Below are positions 25,228 through 34,291 of a stretch of DNA of 64,000 nt, in pieces (the first letter of the stretch is position 1; each line of letters begins with the position of its first letter). A program made the position numbers and the translations under genes. The notes beneath the pieces were generated by a model that was not told where the DNA came from, did no database searches, and saw nothing but the letters and a program-made list of their open reading frames with translations. Source of the DNA: an uncultured Oscillospiraceae bacterium (GTDB lineage Bacteria > Bacillota > Clostridia > Oscillospirales > Acutalibacteraceae); NCBI GenBank assembly GCA_902492895.1, contig CABUNG010000009.1:1-64000 (forward strand), read 5' to 3'.

Positions 25228-25264
25228 GCGGCCCCGTTATGGAAAGAAGCGGGGCTGCTTTTTT
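25228..25264 (+). terminator. Terminator of the pgeF operon
   Basis: GCCCCG and CGGGGC pair around a 13-nt loop, followed by GCTTTTTT. Confidence 0.65.
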
Positions 25265-25346
25265 GGAGGGCGGACGGCCGGATTCGCATCCGCGCGGATC
25301 CGGCTGTCTCGTTCCCTCTCCCCTGCCGGAACTTTAACAAACAAAG

Positions 25347-25380
25347 AAGGCCGATACCCACATACGTGGGTATCGGCCTT
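25347..25380 (-). terminator. Terminator of groESL
   Basis: A perfect 15-bp stem (AAGGCCGATACCCAC and complement) with a 4-nt loop, followed on the minus strand by CTTTGTTTGTT. It lies 60 bp beyond the groEL stop. Confidence 0.8.
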
Positions 25381-25440
25381 CCGGTTTGGATGAATACGCT
25401 TTGGGACGAGTCTGAGTCCCGGTAAGTTTCACGGTTTATC

Positions 25441-27069
25441 TCAATACATACCGTCCATTCCGGCGGGCGCAGAAGGCGCGGCCGGGGCCGGTTCTTTCTT
25501 GTCGGTCACGAGGGACTCGGTCGTCAGCACCATCGCGGCCACCGAAGCGGCGTTCTGGAGAGCAGAACGGGTCACCTTGGTCGGATCGACGATACCGGCG
25601 GAGAACATATCGACATACTCTTCCTTGGCAAAGTCGAAGCCGTAGTTGACCTTGTTCGCGGTGAGGATCTTGTCGATGATGACGCTGCCTTCGAGACCCG
25701 CATTCGCCGCAATCTGACGCAGCGGCTCCTCGAGCGCTTTCTTCACGATCTTGACACCAGTTTTCTCGTCGCCCTCAGACGCCGCCAGCATGGCTTCGAG
25801 AGCCTTGGAGGCACTGATCAGCGCCACACCGCCGCCGGCCACCAGACCTTCTTCGACAGCCGCCTTGGTCGCGGACAGGGCATCTTCGATGCGCAGCTTC
25901 TTTTCCTTCATTTCGATCTCGGTCGCAGCGCCGACCTTGATGACCGCTACGCCGCCGGCCAGTTTAGCCAGCCGCTCCTGCAGCTTCTCACGGTCGAAAT
26001 CGGACGTGGTCGTCTCGATCTGCGCACGGATCTGGGACACGCGGCTCTTGATCTGCTCGCCGTCGCCCATACCGTCGACGATGATGGTGTTTTCCTTCTG
26101 GACCTTGACCTGACGGGCGCGGCCCAGCATATCCATCGTGGTCTCTTTGAGATCCAGGCCGAGCTCTTCCGAGATCACCTGGCCGCCGGTCAGGATAGCG
26201 ATATCCTGCAGCATCTCTTTGCGGCGATCACCGAACCCGGGCGCTTTGACGGCCACGCAGGTGAAGGTGCCGCGCAGACGGTTGACGATCAGGGTGGAGA
26301 GAGCCTCGCCCTCGACATCCTCAGCGATGATGACCAGTTTCTTGCCCGCCTGCAGAATCTGCTCGAGAAGGGGCAGGATATCCTGGATATTGGAGATCTT
26401 CTTATCGGTGATGAGGAGATAGGCGTCGTCGATGACAGCTTCCATCTTCTCGGTGTCGGTGACCATATAAGGCGTGATATAGCCGCGGTCGAACTGCATG
26501 CCCTCGACAACCTCGGTGTAGGTCTCGGCGGTCTTGGATTCCTCGACCGTGATGACGCCGTCAGCCGAAACCTTCTCCATCGCTTCCGCGATCAGCTTGC
26601 CGATGAAAGCATCGCCGGCCGAAATGGTCGCGGCGGACGCGATATCCTCCGAACCGCTGACCTTCTTGGAATTCTTCTTGACTTCCTCGACCACCGCGTC
26701 GACAGCCGTCTGGATGCCCTTCTTGACACCCATGGGATTCGCGCCGGCCGCCACGTTCTTCATGCCTTCCCGGATGAGCGCCTGCGCCAGCAGGGTGGCG
26801 GTGGTGGTACCGTCGCCGGCCACGTCGTTGGTTTTGGTGGAGACTTCCTTGACGAGCTGGGCGCCCATGTTTTCGAACGCATCCTCCAGCTCAATCTCCT
26901 TGGCGATGGTCACGCCGTCATTCGTAATCAGCGGAGCACCAAATTTCTTGTCCAGAACCACGTTGCGGCCGCGCGGCCCCAGGGTGATTTTCACGGTATC
27001 GGCCAGCTGGTCAACACCCGACTGGAGCGCCTTGCGGGCTTCCTCTCCAAACAAAATCTGTTTTGCCAT
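25441..27069 (-). CDS. groEL: Chaperonin GroEL (60 kDa)
   Basis: 542 aa. It starts MAKQILFGEEARKALQSGVDQLADTV. ATP-site motifs include LGPRGRNVVLDK, NDGVTIAKEIELED and the hallmark AGDGTTTATLLAQAL. The tail ends in a Gly/Met-type GMDGMY rather than a long GGM repeat. It forms the double-ring folding chamber with GroES. It is cotranscribed with groES, 25 bp upstream, under CIRCE control. Confidence 0.98.
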   Translation of the reverse strand: MAKQILFGEEARKALQSGVDQLADTVKITLGPRGRNVVLDKKFGAPLITNDGVTIAKEIELEDAFENMGAQLVKEVSTKTNDVAGDGTTTATLLAQALIREGMKNVAAGANPMGVKKGIQTAVDAVVEEVKKNSKKVSGSEDIASAATISAGDAFIGKLIAEAMEKVSADGVITVEESKTAETYTEVVEGMQFDRGYITPYMVTDTEKMEAVIDDAYLLITDKKISNIQDILPLLEQILQAGKKLVIIAEDVEGEALSTLIVNRLRGTFTCVAVKAPGFGDRRKEMLQDIAILTGGQVISEELGLDLKETTMDMLGRARQVKVQKENTIIVDGMGDGEQIKSRVSQIRAQIETTTSDFDREKLQERLAKLAGGVAVIKVGAATEIEMKEKKLRIEDALSATKAAVEEGLVAGGGVALISASKALEAMLAASEGDEKTGVKIVKKALEEPLRQIAANAGLEGSVIIDKILTANKVNYGFDFAKEEYVDMFSAGIVDPTKVTRSALQNAASVAAMVLTTESLVTDKKEPAPAAPSAPAGMDGMY

Positions 27070-27094
27070 AGCGGTTTACCTCCTACAATCTCGA

Positions 27095-27379
27095 TTACTC
27101 TACAATGGCCAGGATGTCGCTTTGCCGGACGATGGTGTATTCGACACCGTCCATCTTCACTTCGGTGCCGGAATACTTGCTGGTGATCACCCGATCCCCG
27201 GCTTTGACGTACATCGTCACGTCCTTGCCGTCGACGTTGCCGCCGGGGCCGACCGCCACGACTTCGGCCACCTGGGGCTTCTCTTTTGCCGAGCCCGCCA
27301 GGATAATGCCGCTCTTCGTCGTCTCTTCGGCTTCCACCATTTTGATGACCACTCTGTCTGCCAGAGGCTTCATCGTCAT
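27095..27379 (-). CDS. groES: Co-chaperonin GroES (10 kDa)
   Basis: 94 aa from ATG 27379, nine bases after GGAGG; the ATG at 27388 abuts the ribosome site and is unlikely. The sequence is canonical: MKPLADRVVIKMVEAEETTKSGIILAGSAKEKPQVAEVVAVGPGG, with the mobile loop TTKSGIIL, and ends YTIVRQSDILAIVE. It caps the GroEL ring. Confidence 0.97.
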   Translation of the reverse strand: MTMKPLADRVVIKMVEAEETTKSGIILAGSAKEKPQVAEVVAVGPGGNVDGKDVTMYVKAGDRVITSKYSGTEVKMDGVEYTIVRQSDILAIVE

Positions 27380-27412
27380 AACTTTCATCCTCCTTAGAGT
27401 CTTGTACTAGAT

Positions 27413-27439
27413 TTAGCACTCCGCCGTTTTGAGTGCTAA
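27413..27439 (-). promoter_or_regulatory. CIRCE operator (HrcA binding site) of groESL
   Basis: TTAGCACTC-N9-GAGTGCTAA is an exact match to the CIRCE consensus. It sits 5 bp downstream of the -10 box of the groESL promoter, so HrcA binding would block initiation. Confidence 0.97.
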
Positions 27440-27443
27440 ATCT

Positions 27444-27471
27444 ATTTTATCCCGAAAACTGGAAAAATCAA
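27444..27471 (-). promoter_or_regulatory. groESL promoter
   Basis: -35 TTGATT (27471-27466), 16-bp spacer, -10 TAAAAT (27449-27444). Confidence 0.7.
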
Positions 27472-27509
27472 GAGGGAAATGCCCGTTTTCATGAGATTTC
27501 ATAATTTTT

Positions 27510-28910
27510 TTACAATTGAGCCGGACAGGGCTCGGGGTCTTTGGCTTCCGGAGGCTGGAATCCGGCCTTCCGTTCCCATGCATGACCATGGAACCGCAGG
27601 ACAAAAGCGATCACGCGGCAGGCCCAATCGACGATCATGGCGCACCAGACGCCCACGGCCCCCATATGCAGCCCGAATGCCAGGATATAACTGAGCACGA
27701 TGCGGAACAGCGCCATGGACGCAATGGACACCACCATGGTATAGCGCACGTCGCTCGCCGCCCGCAGAGCGTTCGGCAGTGTGAACGAGGCCGGCCAGAG
27801 CAGTATCCCCGCCCCCGCATGGATAAAAATCAACAGGGACGCGAGCTCTGAGGTCGCGCTGGAGATGTTGTAAAGGCGCAGAAGCAGCGGCAGAGACAGC
27901 AGAATGACCGCGTTGAGCACTCCGGCAACAAGATAGGTGACGCCGAGCAGCTTTTTGGTATACCGGCGGGCCTGCCGGTAATCCCCGGCGCCCACGCACT
28001 GCCCCACCACCGTAATCATCGCCAGGCCGATCGCCTGCCCCGGAATACAGCCGAGGGCGCACAGATTATTCGCCACGGCGTTGGCGGTGATCTGGACGGT
28101 GCCGAAGGTGGTGATGATGCTCAGCACCAGGATCCGCCCCATCTGGAACAGGCTGTTTTCCAAGCCGTTCGGCACGCCGATATGTAGGATTTTGCGGATG
28201 AGACGCCACTGGATCCTCCATTTGGCCCTCCAATCCAGAAAAATCTCACGGCTGGGGTTGGCCAGCAGGATCAGCAGCGCCACGGCGGCCAGGGCGCGGG
28301 AGATCAGGGACGGAAGCGCCACGCCCGCGACCCCCATATGGAAGCCGTATATCAGCACCGCGTTGCCGCCGATGTTCAGGATATTCATCCCGACCGCGAT
28401 AATCATCGACGTGCGGGAGTCCCCCATCGAGCGGAACAGCGCGGCACAGGCGTTATACACCGCGATAAAGGGGTAAGATATGGCCGAAATGGAGAAATAG
28501 GTCAGGGCGCTCTGCATCACATCGTCGTCGATCCGGCCGAATACCAGGCGGAGCATAGGCCGCTGACAGAACAGCACCACCGTCATGAGCAGCACCGACA
28601 GCGCCAGCGACACGATCAGCAGCTGTCTCACCGATTCCCGCGCGCCCTCCTTGTCTTTGGCCCCGAGCATCTGGGCCGTCACCACCGCGCCCCCAGTGGC
28701 GAGGGCAGACATCAAATTGATGAGCAGGACGTTGAGCATATCGACGAGCGACACGCCCGACACCGCCGCCTCCCCCGCCACCGACACCATCATCGAATCG
28801 GCCATGCCCACGGCCACGGCGAGAAACTGCTCCACAATCAGAGGCAATATCAGCCTGATCAGCGCTTTTCTGGTGAATAAGGCACCCGCTTCATCCGGTT
28901 TTGCTCTCAT
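27510..28910 (-). CDS. MATE-family multidrug/cation efflux transporter
   Basis: 466 aa from ATG 28910; the open frame continues upstream without a site. Twelve hydrophobic segments in two homologous halves. MATE motifs include LPLIVEQFLAVAVGMADSMMVSVAGEAAVSGVSLVDML near the N-terminus and GVPNGLENSLFQMGRI...NAVANNLCALGCIPGQAIGLAMITVVGQCVGAGD at the start of the second half. It probably exports drugs or metabolites using Na+ or H+. The substrate is not predictable. A single gene. Confidence 0.92.
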   Translation of the reverse strand: MRAKPDEAGALFTRKALIRLILPLIVEQFLAVAVGMADSMMVSVAGEAAVSGVSLVDMLNVLLINLMSALATGGAVVTAQMLGAKDKEGARESVRQLLIVSLALSVLLMTVVLFCQRPMLRLVFGRIDDDVMQSALTYFSISAISYPFIAVYNACAALFRSMGDSRTSMIIAVGMNILNIGGNAVLIYGFHMGVAGVALPSLISRALAAVALLILLANPSREIFLDWRAKWRIQWRLIRKILHIGVPNGLENSLFQMGRILVLSIITTFGTVQITANAVANNLCALGCIPGQAIGLAMITVVGQCVGAGDYRQARRYTKKLLGVTYLVAGVLNAVILLSLPLLLRLYNISSATSELASLLIFIHAGAGILLWPASFTLPNALRAASDVRYTMVVSIASMALFRIVLSYILAFGLHMGAVGVWCAMIVDWACRVIAFVLRFHGHAWERKAGFQPPEAKDPEPCPAQL

Positions 28911-28962
28911 GATCCCGACCCCTTTGCCGCTTTCCCGCGGCGGTGATGCATACCATTTTGAT

Positions 28963-30084
28963 TCAAGCGCGGTAATAGATATACAGCTGGCATTTGAGCA
29001 TGCCGTTATAGAGCTTACGGCGCTTGTCGGCCTTCCGTCCGAACAGGGTTTCAAATTCCTCGTGAGGACTGATAACGGCATACGTCCAGCCCTTCTTCGG
29101 CTGAAACACCTGCCCCATCAGGCGGTAGAGTCCTTCCGCCGCCTGCACGTCGAGCAGACGCTCTCCATAAGGCGGGTTGCAGAGCACCACGCCGCTGTCA
29201 CCCTGCGGGACAAAAGTGCGCAGATCCCGGACAGAGCTCCGGACGCAGTCCCCTACTCCGGCTTTCTCTGCGTTTTCCAGCGTCAACCGGACGGCGTCGG
29301 GGTCGACATCCCCGCCGATGGCTGCGTATTTTTTGTCCGCGAGCACCTGGTCCTTGGCCGCGCGGCGCTCCTCTTCCCAGATACGGGCGGACACCGCGCC
29401 CCACTGCATGGCGGCAAACCGCCGCCGGACGCCCGGGGCGATCCGTTTGGCCGCGAGCGCGGCCTCGATGAGCAGCGTACCCGACCCGCAGCAGGGATCG
29501 ATCACCTGATCGGCCAGCCTGGCGCGGGTAAGATCCACGATCGCGGCGGCCAGAGTTTCCTTGATGGGGGCGCCGCCGGCATTGGCCCGGTATCCCCTTT
29601 TGTGCAGGCCGGGGCCGGTGGTATCGAGCAGGAGCGTCGCCTCATCTTTGAGCAGGGTGAACTGCACCTGCACCGTCGGGCCGCTCTCCTCAAACCAAGA
29701 CAGGCCATAAACGCTTTTCAGCCGTTCCACAATGGCCTTCTTGATGATGGACTGGCAGTCGGGCACGCTGTGCAGCGCGGAATTGAGGGACCACCCCTTG
29801 ACCGGGAACGCGTCCTTCTTCCCGATCCAGTTCTCCCACGGCAGGGCGCGCACCCCCTGGAACAGCTCCTCGAAGGTGCGGGCGGCAAAACTCCCCATAT
29901 GGATCTGGATCCGCTCCGCGTACCGTGAGCCGATATTGGTCCGGGCCAGCATCTCCGGTCCGCCCGAGAAGAGGACGCGGCCGTTCTGAACGCGGACATT
30001 CTCCGCGTTCATCCGTTTGAGTTCGTCCCCCAAAATTCCCTCGATGCCAAACAGGCAGGGGGCTGCAAATTCCCATTTTTCCAT
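28963..30084 (-). CDS. THUMP-domain class I SAM-dependent RNA methyltransferase (RlmL/YcbY-N type)
   Basis: 373 aa from ATG 30084 after AAAGGAACGG. The N-terminal part is a ferredoxin-like/THUMP RNA-binding region (about 1-155). The C-terminal Rossmann methyltransferase has motif I IDPCCGSGTLLIEAALAA, acidic loop GGDVDPDAV and catalytic motif IV VVLCNPPYGERL (NPPY, N6/N2 purine methylation). The likely substrate is 23S rRNA guanine N2, by family; the exact site is not provable here. Confidence 0.92.
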   Translation of the reverse strand: MEKWEFAAPCLFGIEGILGDELKRMNAENVRVQNGRVLFSGGPEMLARTNIGSRYAERIQIHMGSFAARTFEELFQGVRALPWENWIGKKDAFPVKGWSLNSALHSVPDCQSIIKKAIVERLKSVYGLSWFEESGPTVQVQFTLLKDEATLLLDTTGPGLHKRGYRANAGGAPIKETLAAAIVDLTRARLADQVIDPCCGSGTLLIEAALAAKRIAPGVRRRFAAMQWGAVSARIWEEERRAAKDQVLADKKYAAIGGDVDPDAVRLTLENAEKAGVGDCVRSSVRDLRTFVPQGDSGVVLCNPPYGERLLDVQAAEGLYRLMGQVFQPKKGWTYAVISPHEEFETLFGRKADKRRKLYNGMLKCQLYIYYRA

Positions 30085-30204
30085 TCCGACGCCGTTCCTT
30101 TCTGGAATATCGGCCGCCTGACGGCGGCCGGCCGACTGAAACATCCATCTATTCCCAAAAAGGGACGGCCGCGCCGCCGCGGCCGTCCGCTCTATTGTCC
30201 ACGA

Positions 30205-30732
30205 TTATTCTGCATCGGGCTCGAGAAGCCCGTAATCCCCGTCCCGACGGCGGTAAACCACATTGATTTCACCGGTTTCCCCGTTGCGGAACATATAAAA
30301 CTGATGCCCGATCAAATTCATCTGTAAAATGGCCTCTTCCACGTCCAGAGGCTTGACCGGGAAGGATTTGGATTTGACGATATGGAACTCCTCTTCATAT
30401 CCTTCCGGGCTGTCGGCGGGCACGTCATCGAACGCGTGAACCCGCAGCCGTTTTTCCAGCCGCGTTTTATTCTTCCGAATCTGCCGCAGCAGCACATCCA
30501 TCAAACGGTCGACCGCCTCGTTCGGATCCTCCGAGGCATCTTCGGCACGGAACACCATGCCGTTGTAACGGATGGTGATTTCCACCCGCATCAGACTGCG
30601 TTCACTGGTCACGGTCACGTCGGCCTTGGCATCGGATTCAAAGAACTTATCCATCTTGGAGAGCTTGGCTTCGGTGCGCTCTGTAAAGGACGGGCGAAGA
30701 GTGCATTTCCTGCCGGTAATCTTTACCTTCAT
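30205..30732 (-). CDS. hpf: Ribosome hibernation-promoting factor, long form
   Basis: 175 aa from ATG 30732, eight bases after AGGAG. An in-frame GTG at 30741 is the alternative. The N-terminal S30AE domain (about 1-105: KVKITGRKCTLRPSFTERTEAKLSKMDKFF...AEDASEDPNEAVDRLMDVLLRQIRK) is joined to the C-terminal dimerisation domain (HIVKSKSFPVKPLDVEEAILQMNLIGHQFYMFRNGETGEINVVYRRRDGDYGLLEP). It dimerises 70S ribosomes into 100S particles in stationary phase. A single gene. Confidence 0.94.
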   Translation of the reverse strand: MKVKITGRKCTLRPSFTERTEAKLSKMDKFFESDAKADVTVTSERSLMRVEITIRYNGMVFRAEDASEDPNEAVDRLMDVLLRQIRKNKTRLEKRLRVHAFDDVPADSPEGYEEEFHIVKSKSFPVKPLDVEEAILQMNLIGHQFYMFRNGETGEINVVYRRRDGDYGLLEPDAE

Positions 30733-30861
30733 ACGATTCACTCCTATCCTTTTTCATGGGTCCGGACCTCCTCCCGCCGGGAAGAGTTCCTATTCTTAGT
30801 ATACCAGAATTCCCCATGAAAATAAACAAGGAAATGTGAATGTTTTGAGGCCGGACTCCAC

Positions 30862-31704
30862 TTACAGGACCATCGACGCGTGCCGCGTGACATGACAGCC
30901 CACATTGACCGCGACCGGCAGCCCCGCGATATGGGTGGGATAGGTCTCGATCGCCACGCCAAGCGCTGTCGAAACCCCACCGAAGCCCTGCGGGCCGATA
31001 TTCAGTTCGTTGACGAGCCGGAGAGCGTCCCGTTCCATCTCGGCGTAATAGGGATCGGGATGCGGCCGGTCGAGCGGCCGGCAGAGCGCCCGCTTCGCCA
31101 GACAGGCGCAGAGCTCAAAATCTCCGCCGATCCCCACGCCAAGAATCATCGGCGGACAGGGATTGCTCCCCGCCTCTTTCGCCGCCCGGACGATGCACTC
31201 GAGCACCTGTTCCCGGCCGGACGCCGGCGTCAGCATAAAGATCCGGCTCATATTTTCGCTGCCGAACCCTTTGGGGGCCACCATCAGCTCGAGCCGGTCC
31301 CCCTCCGTCAGCTCCACATGCAAGACGGCAGGCGTATTGTCCCCCGTATTGACCCGCCGCAGCGGATCCCCCACGACGGAGCAGCGAAGCAAGCCCTCGG
31401 TGTAGCCCCGGGACACCCCGCGGTTGACGGCATCCCGGAGAAGGCCGCCGGTGATATGAACGTCCTGCCCCAGGCGAACGAACACCACCGCCATGCCGGT
31501 ATCCTGACAAACGGGCAGGCCGAGTTCCTCGGCCGCGTCGAGATTGTCCTCCAAATCCCGCATGATATCCCGGGCCAGCGGCGCCGTTTCCCGGCCGGCC
31601 GCGCCGCGTACCGCGCGGCAGACGTCCGCAGGCAGACGCCGGTTTGCCTCGATGCACAAATCTCGCACCGCTTCTTCAATAGCGGAGACCGCGATATCCC
31701 GCAT
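30862..31704 (-). CDS. Class I fumarate hydratase / L-tartrate dehydratase alpha subunit, orphan
   Basis: 280 aa. Cluster-ligand cysteines sit in GLPVCQDTGMAVVFV, GSNPCPPMILGVGIGGDFE and VAVNVGCHVTRHAS, the three conserved positions of the [4Fe-4S] hydro-lyase alpha subunit. In two-subunit enzymes the beta subunit gene usually follows, but the next gene downstream is hpf. Activity would need a distant beta subunit. Strict fumarase versus tartrate dehydratase identity cannot be decided. It lies 32 bp downstream of the amidohydrolase gene. Confidence 0.88.
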   Translation of the reverse strand: MRDIAVSAIEEAVRDLCIEANRRLPADVCRAVRGAAGRETAPLARDIMRDLEDNLDAAEELGLPVCQDTGMAVVFVRLGQDVHITGGLLRDAVNRGVSRGYTEGLLRCSVVGDPLRRVNTGDNTPAVLHVELTEGDRLELMVAPKGFGSENMSRIFMLTPASGREQVLECIVRAAKEAGSNPCPPMILGVGIGGDFELCACLAKRALCRPLDRPHPDPYYAEMERDALRLVNELNIGPQGFGGVSTALGVAIETYPTHIAGLPVAVNVGCHVTRHASMVL

Positions 31705-31736
31705 GGAGAAATTCCTCCTTTATGACATCTTTTCCT

Positions 31737-32891
31737 TTACAACACCCGGACGCCTGCGGCGAACACCGCGGACGGCTTGGCCATGACACTGAGCGGATCG
31801 CCCGGGAACAGCACCAGATCGGCGTCCTTGCCTGGAGCGATCGACCCCACACGATCGTCGAGGCCACACAGGCGGGCCGGCCAGAGAGTGACGGCCTTCA
31901 GGGCCGCCTCATGAGGCAGGCCTTCCCGGACCGCCAGTCCCGCACACAAAGCGAGATACTGCTGCGGGATCACGGGATGATCGTTGATGATCGCGATCTC
32001 CACACCGGCGGCATAGAGGATGCCGGGGTTCGCGGGGGTCAGGCGGCTGAGCTCGGGCTTGCTGCGGTCGCACAGCAGCGGCCCGCAGAGCACCCGCATT
32101 CCTTCCGCAGCCAAAATATCCGCCGCAAGATGCGCCTCGGTTCCGTGGACGATGACGGCCTGCAGATGAAACTCTTTCGCCAGCCGGGCGGCAGTGAATA
32201 TGTCGTCGAGGCGGTGGGCATGGAAATGAACCGGAAGCTCTCCGCGCAGGACCGGCAGCAGCGCCTCGCACTTGGCGTCGTATTCCGGCTCGTCCACATC
32301 GGGATCGTTATTCGCCCGGTCCTTGTCGTCCCCATACCGCTTGGCTTCGAGCAGCTGTTCCCGGATGATCGCCGCGGTGGCCATGCGGGTGACGGGCGTC
32401 TGGCTTTTCCCATGATAGGTGGTTTTCGGATTTTCTCCCAGCGCCATTTTCATCGCAAGCGGCGCCTTAAGCACCATGTCGTCGATGCGGCAGCCGTAGG
32501 TTTTCATGGCAACCGACTGTCCGCCGATGGGATTGGCGCTGCCCGGCCCCGTGACGACGGTGGTCACGCCCGCTTCGAGCGCCTCCCGGAAACAGCGGTC
32601 CTGGGGATTGACCGCATCCACCGCCCGCATCTGGGGTGTGGCGGGATCGGTGTCCTCATTCCCGTCGTCCCCTTCAAAACCCAGGCCGTCCTCCCACATG
32701 CCGATGTGGGAATGGGCATCGATCAGACCCGGAAGGAGCCAGCCGCCCCCGGCGTCCAGCACATCCCCCTGCGTCATAGGCGCCGCCGTCATGGGGCCGA
32801 CGGAGGCGATCCGGCCATCCCGCACATCGACATAGCCGTCTTCAATAACCGGGGCATCCATCGGGAACACCCGCGCGTGCACAATCCGCAT
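31737..32891 (-). CDS. Amidohydrolase-superfamily metalloenzyme
   Basis: 384 aa. The N-terminal composite beta domain (VRDGRIASVGPM) is followed by a TIM barrel with the metal motif LLPGLIDAHSHIG, a His pair in VHFHAHRLDDI, VIVHGTEAH, and a terminal Asp region AIINDHPVIP. The end has the usual GSIAPGKDADLVLFPGDPL signature. The pattern resembles imidazolonepropionase-like amidohydrolases acting on cyclic amides, but the substrate is unknown. It may be cotranscribed with the fumarase-alpha gene. Confidence 0.85.
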   Translation of the reverse strand: MRIVHARVFPMDAPVIEDGYVDVRDGRIASVGPMTAAPMTQGDVLDAGGGWLLPGLIDAHSHIGMWEDGLGFEGDDGNEDTDPATPQMRAVDAVNPQDRCFREALEAGVTTVVTGPGSANPIGGQSVAMKTYGCRIDDMVLKAPLAMKMALGENPKTTYHGKSQTPVTRMATAAIIREQLLEAKRYGDDKDRANNDPDVDEPEYDAKCEALLPVLRGELPVHFHAHRLDDIFTAARLAKEFHLQAVIVHGTEAHLAADILAAEGMRVLCGPLLCDRSKPELSRLTPANPGILYAAGVEIAIINDHPVIPQQYLALCAGLAVREGLPHEAALKAVTLWPARLCGLDDRVGSIAPGKDADLVLFPGDPLSVMAKPSAVFAAGVRVL

Positions 32892-32967
32892 ACGCCGCCT
32901 TCTTTCAAAGAAAGGGCAGGACGCGCGGGAGATTTCCCCTGCTCGCCCTGCCTGTTACTTGTTCGGA

Positions 32968-33402
32968 TTATTTCGAACCGCCGCCGCGGCGGGAGAAGCC
33001 CCCGTGCTTGCCGTCGACGGAGCGTTTGAGGTCCAGCATTTTCTCGTCGCTGGTCTGCTTGAACTTGGACATCATGTCCTCAAAACTGCTGCTGTCCGAG
33101 CGGGAGGGCTGCCATTCAAATCCGCCCGGCCGGCCGGGAGAGACCGCACGCGCGGTCCGCGGAGCCGGATCCACAGCCTTTTTCATCGACAGGCTGACCT
33201 TGCCATCCTCGCCGATGTTCAGGATTTTGACCTTGACCATCTGGTTTTCCGTGACGTAATCTCGGATTTCCTTGACATACGTGGGCGCCACCTCGGATAT
33301 ATGGACCATTCCGGTCTTGCCGCCCGGCAGTTCCACGAAGGCTCCGAATTTCGTGATCCCCGTCACTTTGCCCTCAACAACCGCTCCAACTTCCAGTGCC
33401 AT
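32968..33402 (-). CDS. S1 RNA-binding domain protein (YabR/YugI-like)
   Basis: 144 aa. The N-terminal S1 domain (about 1-75: GAVVEGKVTGITKFGAFVELPGGKTGMVHISEVAPTYVKEIRDYVTENQMVKVKILNIGEDGKVSLSMKKA) is followed by a disordered Arg/Gly/Ser tail ending GGFSRRGGGSK. In this position, after yabP-yabQ-divIC, Firmicutes carry YabR, so that equivalence is likely. It binds RNA; the detailed role is unclear. Confidence 0.88.
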   Translation of the reverse strand: MALEVGAVVEGKVTGITKFGAFVELPGGKTGMVHISEVAPTYVKEIRDYVTENQMVKVKILNIGEDGKVSLSMKKAVDPAPRTARAVSPGRPGGFEWQPSRSDSSSFEDMMSKFKQTSDEKMLDLKRSVDGKHGGFSRRGGGSK

Positions 33403-33438
33403 ATGCGTGCGTTTTCCCCCTACAGCTTTTTTTATGTA

Positions 33439-33717
33439 TCAGTCGCCCGGAACCTCGATAATGATGGTTTCGTTCGGCTTGGTCAACCCTTTCTTGCGGG
33501 CCTGCTGCTCCTGATAGGTTTCATAGTTGTCGCTTTTATTCTGCAAATCTTCGTTGACGCGCTGATATGCCGCGATTTGCTGGTCGATCCCGTCAATCTT
33601 TTTCTGGCTTTCAACAATCTGAAATTGAAGCTGGATCAGCATGACGATCACGTACACAGAAAACGCGAGCAGCGCGATCCGAAGAAAAATGCTTTTCTTC
33701 TTTTTCACGGCTCTCAT
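33439..33717 (-). CDS. divIC: Septum formation initiator, DivIC/FtsB family
   Basis: 92 aa. A basic N-terminus and one membrane helix (FLRIALLAFSVYVIVMLIQL) are followed by an extracellular coiled coil (QFQIVESQKKIDGIDQQIAAYQRVNEDLQNKSDNY). It ends in LTKPNETIIIEVPGD, typical of DivIC. It stabilises the FtsL/FtsQ divisome complex. The gene order yabP-yabQ-divIC-S1 protein is conserved. Confidence 0.92.
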   Translation of the reverse strand: MRAVKKKKSIFLRIALLAFSVYVIVMLIQLQFQIVESQKKIDGIDQQIAAYQRVNEDLQNKSDNYETYQEQQARKKGLTKPNETIIIEVPGD

Positions 33718-33761
33718 ACGACTTGATTCCCTTCTATGTAAAGGCCGTCCCTGTTGGTTTT

Positions 33762-34277
33762 CTATTCTTTTTGATTATACAATACGGATAGGGGCCGTTG
33801 CAAGACCTTTTTGATATTTCTGCCGATTTTTTTAAAGAAACCGGATATTGGGCGCCCGATCTTGGCCAAAAGCCGTCCCAAGGCGGCAAGGGGGCGCTTT
33901 ACCAGCTTCCAAAGCAGACGGAACGGAAAAAAAATCGCTTTCCACAGCATCTTCCAAAGCCACAAAATCGCGGCGATCACCTGCTTTGCGCAGCGCATCA
34001 CCGCCCGGCCGACAGTGAAATAATAGGCCGTGAACCCGGTGACGAGACCCAGAAACAAATAAAAGCGCAGCTCTCCGCCGGTCACGGCCAGGGCGAAGAG
34101 AAAGGTGATGACACTACTGAGCGTAAAATACAGGAGATCCTGGAAAAAAATCACCCGGGCGGAAGGCCGCATCATCAGCCGTATCACCCGGAACACATCG
34201 TAAAACGCCCCCAGCAGGAACCCAAGCCCTCCGGCCAGAAACAGCTCCTGCAGCTGGCCGCTGTTAGTAATCCCCAT
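33762..34277 (-). CDS. yabQ: Spore cortex biosynthesis protein YabQ
   Basis: 171 aa from ATG 34277, nine bases after AAAGGAG; TTG at 34283 is too close to that site. The family hallmark is QLQELFLAGGLGFLLGAFYDVFRVIRLMMRPSARVIFFQDLLYFTLSS followed by further helices, then a strongly basic C-terminal tail (WKMLWKAIFFPFRLLWKLVKRP...). It is a membrane protein of the mother cell needed for cortex formation. It starts 15 bp after the yabP stop. Confidence 0.92.
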   Translation of the reverse strand: MGITNSGQLQELFLAGGLGFLLGAFYDVFRVIRLMMRPSARVIFFQDLLYFTLSSVITFLFALAVTGGELRFYLFLGLVTGFTAYYFTVGRAVMRCAKQVIAAILWLWKMLWKAIFFPFRLLWKLVKRPLAALGRLLAKIGRPISGFFKKIGRNIKKVLQRPLSVLYNQKE

Positions 34278-34291
34278 CGGCAACGGCTCCT

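Noticed and set aside
31722..33029. 435-codon plus-strand open frame
   Set aside because: It is antisense to the amidohydrolase and part of the S1 gene, with no motif; a typical GC-rich shadow frame.
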